NCBI RefSeq assembly: GCF_036785885.1
Contig: NC_092322.1
Span: forward strand, 16,452,466 to 16,516,465
Origin: Coffea arabica
Taxonomy: Eukaryota > Streptophyta > Magnoliopsida > Gentianales > Rubiaceae
Length of the DNA stretch: 64,000 nt
Direction of reading: 5' to 3'
The position numbers and the translations under genes were made by a program. Below, in pieces: positions 22,820 to 32,472 of this stretch (positions are counted from its first letter, which is position 1; the number at the start of each line of letters is the position of its first letter). The notes beneath the pieces were generated by a model. The model made no database searches, was not told where the DNA came from, and saw only the letters and a program-made list of their open reading frames with translations.

Positions 22820-23052
22820 AAAAACAAATCCTACCCAAAGTCAAGGTACTACCGTGGTGTTCTAGATCCAAAGATCAAGATGTATGATGTTGGCATGAAA
22901 AAGAAGGGAGTTGATGAGTTCTCATTCTAGGAAAATGAGAATGTCTCCAGTGAAGCACTTGAGGCTGTTCGTATTGCTTGCAACAAGTACGTGACTAAGT
23001 ATGCTGGAAAAGTCCATTTGAGGGTTAGAGTTCATCCTTTCCATGTCCTGCG
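22820..23052 (+). pseudogene. Ribosomal protein L10 (uL16) fragment
   Basis: The frame reads [20 protein letters not shown], then [32 protein letters not shown] and [13 protein letters not shown], a clear match to eukaryotic cytosolic RPL10. The N-terminal dozen residues and the C-terminal half are missing. A six-residue stretch before the conserved Trp is deleted and the Trp codon has become TAG (22928-22930). Two more residues are missing after AGK. The fragment is joined in frame to an unrelated fragment on the right. It cannot make a ribosomal protein. Confidence 0.85.
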
Positions 23053-23362
23053 CACCGACTATGTCAGCAGGGTGGGGTGGGATCAGAGGGCAGTGAACGA
23101 GTCGTACGAGTGGGTGGAAAACAAGGTGGTATTCGAGCCGGAAGTGCGTGCGTGGCAATCGGCGGTGAGGAATGGTTTGCTGGAAGCCGGGCAACTCCCG
23201 TACAACGGATTTACGTACGATCATGTGAAGGGGACTAAAGTGGGGGGCACCATCTTTGATGGAAGTGGCTACAGACACACCGCTGCAGATTTGCTCATCC
23301 ACCAAACATCACCATCTATTTGCATGAAATCGTGGAGCAGATCTTGTTCAAGACAGAAAGTA
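23053..23362 (+). pseudogene. HOTHEAD-like GMC oxidoreductase fragment
   Basis: In frame with the preceding fragment, the sequence reads [40 protein letters not shown] and [18 protein letters not shown]. These are hallmarks of the plant HOTHEAD/mandelonitrile-lyase-like family of FAD-dependent GMC oxidoreductases. After ADLL the frame slips ([18 protein letters not shown] is readable in another frame), and a GTACGT donor-like site follows at about 23361. That suggests capture from genomic DNA including an intron start. The segment is more GC-rich than its surroundings. FAD-binding and catalytic regions are absent, so no enzyme activity is expected. Confidence 0.85.
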
Positions 23363-25250
23363 CGTTATTTAATTAATCAATCACTACTACTGCTCAAATC
23401 TTCGATCATGTAATTAATTACTATACTACCTTCGATATATGCTTTCCTGCGTAAGTAGTAATCTTTAATCAATCATTAAATTATTATTCAGATTAGCAAA
23501 GTGGCAGGTAATTAAAACAATTACTAATAGCAAGCCCTCTTCTTAATTTTCCACTTACATCATCGTACCCCTCATTAGTAGCAGTAATAGTACGTGGTAA
23601 TTCATAACCTGCATGCGAAAGAAAGATGAAGTGAAATTCTAGCTGATTAAATTTAAAACACCCCCCGCCCCCTTCCAAAAAAAAAAATGGTAGAGGATCA
23701 AGAATATTTTTGTGAAAATTAATTTTATATTTTCAAAATAAGTATATAGAAAATGAATAAAGTAACTTTTTTAGTGGTAGAGGATCAAGAATGAATGCAT
23801 AATGAAATGTCTAAAAATGGTAGAGGATCAAGAATGAATGATTGGAGAATTTTAGATAACATACAGTTGTCAATTAATTAGTAGTAGGGTTAATGTGCAA
23901 TTGTGAAAATAATGGTATTCAAATTCAGATTTAGCATGTTTTTAACTTTTTTCTTTTTTTTTTGTCTGAATCAAAGAGGTTAGAACCTCTTCACCCTTAA
24001 AAATTATTGGTACAGTGGAAAGTTCAAGGAGTGACTATTGTGTCTTAACACCAGCACCACAAAGTGGTATTCCAAATTTATATTTAGATATAGATATAAA
24101 TGTACATATATGGGTGTAGATTTGTAGGTAACTATGGTATATAAAAAATACAAATTAATCTTTCCTACACTAACAGTCTATACGCTGTCAGTATTAGATG
24201 AATAATAAATATACAAAATTTAAATTTAAAATTCAACTCTTACACATATGTCATGAATAACCCTGCAAATATTTAAAGAGTAGGCTAGAAATCTTTACAA
24301 ATTTTTGTAATTTTCTTATAATTGCTCCAAAATTTAGAAAATATATTTTCCTTTAATATAGCATAACCTCAAATCAGATTTTTTCCCCCTTCGCATAGTA
24401 GCATCATGTCAGATTTACAATATTGCCCCAACTGATGATACATCCTAACTCCATCACTGCTTACATATAGGGATATGATCAAGAATTAATGTCCAATGTC
24501 TTTCCACATAGCCAATTGTAGTTTGATGTAATGCATTTCCTCAGTAACTGTTTGCACACCATGCATTTATATTGCATACATATATGAGTGACAATTCGAC
24601 ACTTCAAAAAATCACACTCATAATTCTCATTCATTTCGATGAACCAAATCCATTTCTATTGGCTTAACTAAATCAAAAGAGAAACAGTGAGATTTAAGAA
24701 TAGGAAAAGGCAAATGGAAGATTTGAACCCAACATCTCTAAGTTCTCAACCTTCACCCTTAATCACTTTATTAAGGGGGACCAAGCTTATGCACTTTGTT
24801 AGAGTCAATCTCCATCAATATGAGTTTGCAGCAACCTCTTAGAAGAGATGCATAATAAGGTGGATTGTTCTTGCAACTTGGTCCGACATTTTCTTTTTCC
24901 CCTTCTCTTCTTCCATTGCTAGAGACCAAATTGAGAGAGGGAAGGGAGAGGGAAGGAGGAGAAGGAATATATCTCGTAAAACTTGAATATTGGTCCCACG
25001 ATTATTGGAAACTGTGGACGCCATGATTTTTGTTTACTAACTCAAGCACACCCTATCTTGATTTGCTTGGAATCTGGAGATATTCTAGAATACAAATTAC
25101 AATCAGAAATTCCAACTTTTGGCTAACAAAACCTATCTAAAAAGAATAAGAATCTACCCTCTTGGCCATAACTCAATTCAGTAGATTATGAAGAATAACT
25201 TTGGAAATTGACCAGCACTAACATTTTCCCTCTACAAAATGTGGCAATGA
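23363..25250. other. Intergenic, AT-rich
   Basis: No gene is seen. A short motif 'tggtagaggatcaagaat' occurs three times (about 23688, 23775 and 23818). A 'ctaacagtctatacgctgtcag' imperfect palindrome lies near 24170. A tRNA-B-box-like 'atttgaaccca' lies near 24721, too weak for a SINE call. Confidence 0.4.
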
Positions 25251-25260
25251 ACTTATAAAT
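25251..25260 (+). promoter_or_regulatory. Candidate TATA box of the calmodulin-like gene
   Basis: The sequence acttataaat lies about 110 bp before the ATG at 25370, a reasonable distance for a plant TATA box with a short 5' leader. Supported by position only. Confidence 0.4.
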
Positions 25261-25369
25261 CAAGCTGTGCATACTTGTTTCATCGAGACCATCCTATTTC
25301 TTTTTTCTTGTCTCTATTTGTATACAAAAATCTGAAGCAATACATAGATAGATTCAAAAAAAATCACCA

Positions 25370-25843
25370 ATGGCTCAAGAGGGGCCTCTATCTGCTGAAC
25401 TTGATATGCTTAGTCATGTTCTGAGGCTGGTGGAGGCTTTTCGGGCTTTCGACGCTGACAGTGATGGCCAAATTTCTTCAGCAGAGCTTGGTGGGATCAT
25501 GGGATCACTAGGATACAATCCAGCTGAGGCAGATATTCAGGCTATGATGCAAAAAGGTGACACTAACAAAGATGGACTGCTAAGCATTACAGAGTTTCTT
25601 GATTTGAACACCAAGGACCTTGGACTTGGTGGCCTCTCAACTATTCTCAGGAGGGTTTTTGCGGCCTTGGATTTTCAGGGGGAAGAGTTTGTGACCGGGG
25701 AAGAGCTGTTTGAAGTTGTGGAAAATATGGGACAAGATTTGTCTCTTGAAGATTGCCAGAGTATTATTGCTTCTGTTGATGGAGATGGAGATGGAGCTAT
25801 AAGTTTTGAGGACTTCAAGCTTATTGTCACTGCCCTCCTCTAG
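25370..25843 (+). CDS. Calmodulin-like EF-hand protein (CML)
   Basis: A single-exon 157-residue calcium sensor. EF-hand loop 1 is at residues 28-39 (DADSDGQISSAE) and loop 2 at 64-75 (DTNKDGLLSITE); both have the canonical ligands. Loop 3 at 101-112 (DFQGEEFVTGEE) has lost the position-3 and -5 acidic ligands and the position-6 Gly and is unlikely to bind Ca2+. Loop 4 at 137-148 (DGDGDGAISFED) is complete but ends in Asp rather than Glu, which usually lowers affinity or changes ion preference. The length and lack of an extension fit plant CMLs of the CML15-18 type. There is no N-terminal myristoylation signal (MAQ start) and no C-terminal prenylation motif, so a soluble cytosolic or nuclear protein is expected. 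An AATAAG polyadenylation-like signal lies near 25957. It is unrelated in function to the PPR cluster. Confidence 0.93.
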   Translation: MAQEGPLSAELDMLSHVLRLVEAFRAFDADSDGQISSAELGGIMGSLGYNPAEADIQAMMQKGDTNKDGLLSITEFLDLNTKDLGLGGLSTILRRVFAALDFQGEEFVTGEELFEVVENMGQDLSLEDCQSIIASVDGDGDGAISFEDFKLIVTALL

Positions 25844-28337
25844 AATTCTGTTCTGGTTTTCCATATCTAACGGACAAATACAATAGGCATAAAGCAGTAG
25901 TACTAGTTTGTAACCCCATGCTTAAGCATGGATATGTATTTGTTTCAAAATTAAGGAATAAGAACATAAAATAATTTTACTTCAGTTATTTTCTTTTTTG
26001 AAATATGTTTTTTACTTTAGGTTAACATTTGTAAGTACTAGAAAATGAAAACTTAGATCTAATATACATGACCATTTTCCTGATATCAATCGACCTAACT
26101 TTGAATCCTCTAGTACATCTTTATTCTTGTAAATATGCTTACAAACTTCTATTTGTTTTCCCTTCACTTTAGAATGTGTGGACAAATTTATGCTATCAGT
26201 ATCAAATTCCAAAGCATATCTATAGTCCTTCAATCATTTCCAAACAAGAGGAATATTATACAATTTCGTACAGATTTGCTGTTCTCATATGAATTAATTT
26301 GACGTTTCGATACAAATTACTGATCAACAGTTCGAGATCAAAGGTATTGCTTAGCCAAATTGGCCATAGAACATGAAGTTCAGGAAGTAACAATTGGAGC
26401 CTGGAAATTCGTTTCCTAATGAAGACATCTAAAACTTGGCAAGCAAAATTCCTCAAGAGAAGAATATCAATGTCAATGAAATAATTGATTCCTTCTATCC
26501 CTTTTATCTTTAAAACCTTATACTCAACTAACGTACAAGCATTTAAATGACAGTTAATAAGGGGATCAGAGCCAAATAAGTGGAATACCGTATAAAGCTA
26601 ACTTTGACATACCGTGGAACCTTATCCTGACTCCAGGGACTGTAACTCAATGTGAACAACCCTCAGGATCGCCATCCTCCCTCAGAAATATCATGTCCTT
26701 GTCTTCAGAAGATAGTTTGTATCATAGTGCATAAGACAATTGCATCCCCTGCTCCACAACAGATGAGACCTGCCTTTCAGTTGCAGTGGAAAAATTCTGA
26801 AATCTGCGTCCCATAAACCAGAAAACAGATGATAAAACAGAGCATCCATATTCCACAGACAGTCAAATTAACATGTCAAGCACTAACAAAAGAAAAAAGC
26901 GACTGAATCTCTCAATTCATAAGATTAGAAAAGCATTTTCATGCAGATTAATATGAATAGAACGCGAAAATTATCCAGCTTAGTAGCAGCCAAAGCAACT
27001 TATAAGCCATATCTTTAGTTCCTGCACATACTTTGCTCATAAGCCCATTTCATAGAGATACCTTCCTCGCAAATATGGTCTAATCACCCAACACTTATGT
27101 TTGAGGACAAGTGACAACAAAATGCAACATAAATTACATTGACAGAAAAGAACAGGTCTTGAAACTGGTACATGCAAAAAAAAGGGGGCTTCTTCCACAT
27201 TTTAATCAGGAAAATGCAGCAAAGTGAGACAATAAATAACTTCAAAAACAGCTTTGCAAATTTTTTTTTTTTTTAAAAAAACCCCCGAAAAAAGTAAGAA
27301 CTAGATGTAAAAGATCAGCAACAAGGTTTGACCGTTGCAGGAAAATTGTTAGCAGCTGAAACACAATGTAGCAACCCACGCCTTTTAGTACAGCCCATTA
27401 CACCAATATTATTTCAAGTAATCGATTAATATTACTGTCAAAGAGGTTGCGAATGTTAGCTTCAGTAAAAGAACACTTGACAGGCTTTGTTCTATGTTCT
27501 CTGTAGTTGGACAACTCCAGTAGGGTTAGTTCTAGTGTTCAGAATTTACTAACAATGAAAAGCTACGGGAAAAAAATCATTGTGCAATAAAATGCAGATA
27601 TGATATGGTACATACAGAAGAATAATAACCTTAAGTATATTCGTCACCCTTTTTTAACTCCTTCCATAACTCCTTCCAAGCTAAAGATTGACTGAACAAC
27701 TGATTGCACATATATAAACAATTATAACATGTATTCATATGTAACCATGACTATCCATGGGACCTCAAAATTTAAATCCAAAGCAAGACAATTGTCTAAA
27801 ACGTTTTTACACTTCTAAATTGGCTGCTAGGCTCCATCTAGGATTTGAAATGAAAGAAACAATTTTATCCTACTTACAAGAAAATTCTCCAACTTATATA
27901 AATGCTGAAACTTTTCGATAAATTCAAAATCACAAACTTTATTTCCAGATCTAGTTTCATTTCCTAATTCCAATAAACAAACATTACATGCAAGCTAAAG
28001 TACTAAAACCATGAAAAATAACGAAAAAGAGCCTTCACAATTTACTTCTTAAGTGATATGCCATATTGAGGTTCTCCACAAAAGGATAAACAACAAGTCT
28101 TTCAGAGGAAGTGGTAGAAATCCAATTAACAGCAGAGAATTTCTATGAACTGCTACACTTATCAATCAAACTTCCATATGGACTGTGGCTTCCTCCTCCA
28201 GGACCAAAGATCTTTGAGGGATTAAGATGACCAACGGAGTTCCTCCAATACCCAGTTCAAAAGTGAACTCAAATAGTTTTAGTTCCAGCAGATAAAATTT
28301 AGGTGCCAAAAACTGCAGGACCAAAAGTTGTAAAAAA
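25844..28337. other. Intergenic and ancient 3' flank of a PPR copy
   Basis: From about 26950 the DNA is homologous to 42005-42720 and then to the proximal 3' flanks of the other PPR copies (27740-28330 matches 5320-5930 in patches). It therefore marks the downstream side of an older PPR unit. No intact gene is seen. An A/T run lies at about 27260-27285. Confidence 0.45.
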
Positions 28338-28557
28338 TGTGAAGGTCCTCTTTATCTCCCATCCATAAACTTCTTGCTATCAGGATCAATCTTCAGCATC
28401 AGCATTAGCACAGAAGGATTGTTCTGATTCTCAGCAGATAAATCAAGTAAAATGGAAAATGTAGATGCATCCAGCAAGAATCCTCTATGAACCATTTCTT
28501 CATGATAGACAATCCCATCATCATAATGTCCTCCCTTAAAGAGTCCTTGCAGAATGT
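28338..28557 (-). pseudogene. Orphan C-terminal tail of an RFL-PPR gene
   Basis: On the minus strand this reads GLFKGGHYDD, EEMVHRGFLLDASTFSILLD and NQNNPSVLMLMLKIDPDSKKF, which is the last PPR motif and tail of the family. It begins abruptly at about 28557, where the coding sequence is joined to 3'-UTR-like sequence of the next copy. A TAA at 28352-28354 replaces the usual Gln codon six codons before the normal end, and the normal stop is lost. It has no start and no promoter. It looks like the left product of unequal exchange between two PPR genes. Confidence 0.85.
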
Positions 28558-28682
28558 CACCAAGAGACCTCCTCTAAACAAAGATGATAAGTGATAAAAG
28601 GATCAACTGTGAACCTTAGTACCATTCCTACCAGCTAATTAAACATCAGGGGCCAAAAAACTGCAGGACCAACATGTTACAA

Positions 28683-30612
28683 CTAATGTGAAGGTCCTCT
28701 TTGTCCCCCATCCATGAACCTCTTGCTATTGGGATCAATCTTCAGCATCAACATTAGCACAGAAAGATTGTTCTGATTCTCAGCAGATAAATCAAGTAAA
28801 ATGGAAAATGTAGATGCATCCAGCAAGAATCCTCTATGAACCATTTCTTCATGCTAGACGATCGCATCATCATAATGACCTCCCTTAAGGAGTCCTTGCA
28901 GAATGACATTGTATGTAACACTATTTGCCAAGCAACCCTTCTCTTCCATTTTTTCAACGAGCTCTTTACCTTCAATGAGCAGACCTTCTGAAAGCAGGCC
29001 AGCAATCATGGTGTTGTATGTTATGACATCAGGGTCCAATCTTTTAAGGGAGAGATTTTTGAAAAGATCTCGGGCACTATCGACCCTCCTGCATTTGCAC
29101 AACCCATCAAGCATGATATTGTACATTTCAATGTGAAGATCTGTTCCATCGGCTTCAGTTGCATGGAATAACTCCAATGCTTCGTCGACATGTCCAGTCT
29201 TGCATAATCCATCCAGTACCACACAGTAAGTGTGAAAATCAGGCTTCATGCCAGAAGCTTGCATCTCCTTGAAAATTTCTCGTGCACTAAGATACCTTCC
29301 TGAACTAAATAACCCCTGCAACAGTGTTATAAAGAACAATATCAAGTGTTAAACCTTTATGTGGAATCTCTCGAAAGAGCTTCATGGCTGCTTCCAATTT
29401 CTTGGTCTTGTAATAGGCATTTATTAGAATACCATAGCTATGGAGATTGGGTGTAAAGCCGCTAGCAACCATGGTATCGAAAACTCTCCTTGTGTCATCT
29501 ATTCGCCTCTGTAAACAGTACCCATCCATTAAGGAAGTGTATGTGACCAGGTTGGGATTTTGACCTTGCTGGATCATGATCCGGACTACCTCTTCAGCAT
29601 CTTCTATATGCCCTTCCTTACATAGTGCATCCACCACTATGTTAAAAGAAATAACATCTGGAACAATTTTATAAACCTTCATCTCATAAAAGAGCTTGTC
29701 AACGTCCTCCCATCTGCTTAGGTTGCACAGACCATGAATCAAACAACTGTAAGTGACAACATTCGGGGGAATGTCCTGTAAGAGGGCAAGACCTTCATCA
29801 ACCATTTTATCCTTGCACAAGCTATCAATGACGGTATTGTAAATAATTGCAGTAGGTTTACAAGGTCTTCCTCGTTTTTCCATAGCTCTGAGCAAGTCGA
29901 TGGCTGTTTGAGTGTTTCCTGCCTTACAGAGCCCATCTATCACAATGCCCAACATAGTTTCGTTGGGTTTACAAAGTTTTTCTTTGATTATCTTTTTGAA
30001 CAATTCTTGCGCCTCAGGAACCTTATGGTCTCGGAAGAGTCCCTTAAGTAAAGTGCTAAAGGTGACCACATTAGGGACAAAACCACGTTTGAAGAAGCCA
30101 GACAATGTAGAAAAAGCTAAATCCACTCGGCCCACAACGCAGCAACAATTAATCATTATATTAAGGGTGGCCTCATCAACAGGAATGCCCTGGACACACA
30201 TATCTCTAAAAAGGGAAACAACTGAAGAATAATGCTTCTCCATCTTAACAATACGGTCCAGCAATTGAGTGAAATCAATGACGGAAGGCAGAGGCCTCAT
30301 CCGAGCCATCCGCTCGAACAAGCTCAAAGCATCATCAAGACTGTTGACATTATTAATATCATTCCTTAATTCAGGTTGAAATTTCAGAGCTTTTTCAGAA
30401 GAACTCTTAAATTTAATACTAATAGCAGAATAAAAAGCCAAATGGGGTTTATGGTTTGGGAATGCAGAGAGGAATGATGCAAGAGTAGTACAACCTGCAG
30501 GAGCAGGAGTACCTAATGAAGCCGCTGCTTCCTGAGACCGAGCAATAGAAACAATCACCGCAGAAGAAGCTCTTCTCTTCATCGTCGTCGTCTTCATCAT
30601 CATCATCCCCAT
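28683..30612 (-). pseudogene. Restorer-of-fertility-like PPR gene, copy 3, broken
   Basis: Full-length by alignment with copy 1: presequence-like start, entry block, motifs 1-14 and tail. Three lesions are visible. First, motif 5 lacks 15 nt (EMIEK; near 29775), leaving the frame open. Second, two bases are missing near 29323 (CAACAGTG against CAACACAGTG in copy 1), which ends the first frame at 435 residues inside motif 10. Third, TAG at 28854-28856 replaces a Tyr codon in motif 14. The second frame (28854-29345) carries motifs 10-14. Code residues of motifs 1-9 are TD, NN, SN, GT, NN, SD, NN, TN, GD. A truncated nine-motif protein could still be made, but activity is doubtful. Confidence 0.9.
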
Positions 30613-31696
30613 CGTCTTCCGGTCTCAAATGAACTAATTACTGGGATTTTTTCAGGCAAATTCTGAAGTTCGTTGAAAATTATTTTCTGAGGTAAATCCA
30701 GGCAATTGCGCTTGCTTTCTCAATTACGACGTCGTCACAGTGTCGGATATTAAAGCTCAATCAAAAGCCTGGCAATGCCCAAACCGCTTTTTTTTTTTTT
30801 TATTAAAAAAAAAGAGGCTATATTTGTTGATGATGAACAATGATATTGTTGTTATTATTGCAACCCTTGATTAAGATAAACAATTAAACATAGTTATATT
30901 TAAACATAGAAAAGATATATTTTTCAAAACAATTAAATACTACCCCATTAAGTAAAAAATTTTGAGCCATGCAGCAAATTTTATTTAGGCAAGTTTAAGA
31001 ATATAATTTAGTCAAGCTATTTGACTAGAACTTGCACGTAGTTTAGTCAAAGGTTCGATTCCGGTATGGGGTGTTAGTGACGTGACGATGACGTTGAAAG
31101 TGGATAGAGAAGATGGGGGGTGGTAGGTGGTGGTTTTTTTAATCTTTAAAATATACTCTCATAAAATTTTAAATTTTAAAACATCGCAACAAATAACTAT
31201 AGTAAAAGTTTTTTTATATGCAATACTATAGTTTAGTATTTCAAAAATAACTAAAAAAAAAACCTAATCGATGTAGAGTCTCTAATATTAGACTAATAAA
31301 CTATCTCTTACATTTTTAACTTATATTGATTTGTACTTTTTTTTTATTTTTATCCTTTTGTATATTTTGCATAATTACTTGCCTAGATTTTCTTTTTGTT
31401 TCAAAATTTGGATAAGTAGTTCTCCAAATGAAAAAATGTTGGTTAAAAATCAACATAACTCACAAGTGTAAGAGGTAACCTATTTTACTCTAAAATTAGA
31501 AGCGTAAAAGGTAGCTTATTTTAATCTAAAATGAGAGTCTTCTTAATGTGATGTCGAATTTTTGTCCATTGTGTTGTTTTAAGAGTTTGTGAAAAGGGAA
31601 AAAAAAACCTAAAAGAATGTAACGATTTGGAGGCAGAAAAAATAAAAGAAAATTAGGAGCAATACATAACTTGTTTTTACTATTTGGTAACATAGC
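30613..31696. other. 5' flank of PPR copy 3
   Basis: Homologous to the 5' flanks of copies 1 and 2 throughout, without the MITE found in unit A. AT-rich, with no coding sequence. Confidence 0.5.
30726..30735. promoter_or_regulatory. Conserved palindrome ACGACGTCGT upstream of copy 3
   Basis: The same palindrome as upstream of copies 1 and 2, 114-123 bp before the ATG at 30612. Its presence beside a broken gene shows that it can persist through shared ancestry, which weakens a functional reading. Confidence 0.35.
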
Positions 31697-31914
31697 GAAT
31701 CAATCACTAAGTGCAATGGTCATTCTTAGCCTGTAGGTGAGGGTTCAAATTCCACCTGCAGCGAAAAAAATCCAATGATGGTGCCAAAGCACTCTTTTGA
31801 TCTAATAAGGTCTGCATACCTGCTAGTTCCCAACACAAAACTTTTAGACTCCTTGTCCCCTCTAGTATAGGATAAAATAGGTTATATAATAATTGTCGTC
31901 TCCAAAAAATAAAT
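31697..31914 (+). mobile_element. tRNA-derived SINE-like insertion
   Basis: An A-box-like TAAGTGCAATGG and a B-box-like GGGTTCAAATTCC stand about 30 bp apart, as in pol III promoters. The insert ends in an A-rich stretch after 'attgtcgtctcc'. The duplicated flank at about 17752 lacks it ('cacagcggattgtttgcttg'), giving a paralogous empty site. A degenerate first 55 bp is also present at about 9228-9285 in unit A. The target duplication is short or decayed (aatc-like), so the exact ends are uncertain. Confidence 0.6.
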
Positions 31915-32015
31915 CGTTTTCTTGCTTTTACCACTTTGTAATACAGCGGATCACTTTTACCAAATCATCCCTCCCCCCAACGGCAAATTATACTAGAAAA
32001 ATGGTCCGATAAATC

Positions 32016-32376
32016 AGAAAGACAAGACATCTGATGAGATCTGTCCCTTGCACTGATCTATCAAATCAGACTGATATGCTCAGTCTGTCAGATCCTAGGA
32101 ACTTGAATCCCACTATCCTTCCCTCTAAATTGTCCCATATAAATATCGGGATTTCTCACTCAAAAAGGGGACGAGAAATGTTCTGTAAGAATCACTCTCT
32201 AAAAACTCCATTACTTCCTATCCTTATCAAAACTAACTAGATCGTCAAAGAAAAATCGGAGGATTCAGCCCCACCTCTTATAACTTGGAGTAGGTGACTT
32301 CCCTGAAGCCTTACCTCCTCCAGGAGATCACTTCAACAGTTTGGTACAGCTCGTCCATCTGAAAATCACCTTTTCA
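32016..32376 (+). repeat. Left LTR (partial)
   Basis: Direct repeat of about 39093-39451, ending ...TTTTCA directly before the primer-site-like ATTGGCGTTGTTGTGGGAAC. It includes a TATA-like box at 32138-32146. Only about 120 bp precede that box, which suggests loss of upstream U3 sequence. Confidence 0.8.
32138..32146 (+). promoter_or_regulatory. LTR TATA box
   Basis: TATAAATAT in the left LTR would drive the sense transcript. The right LTR has a mutated version ('catgtaaatacc'). Confidence 0.5.
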
Positions 32377-32396
32377 ATTGGCGTTGTTGTGGGAAC
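32377..32396 (+). other. Primer-binding-site region
   Basis: ATTGGCGTTGTTGTGGGAAC directly after the LTR end resembles the ATTGGCGCCGTCTGTGGGAA signature common after the 5' LTR of Tat-group elements. The complementary tRNA was not determined. Confidence 0.55.
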
Positions 32397-32472
32397 TCGA
32401 AAATACCAAAGAATGAAACCTACGCGCTCTAGGAGCAGAAAGGTTACAATCCTCAGTTCTAGGAGTAGGAAT

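Noticed and set aside
24721..24790. tRNA-like B-box (complement of GGGTTCAAAT) suggesting a SINE
   Set aside because: No convincing A-box, tail or target duplication could be found.
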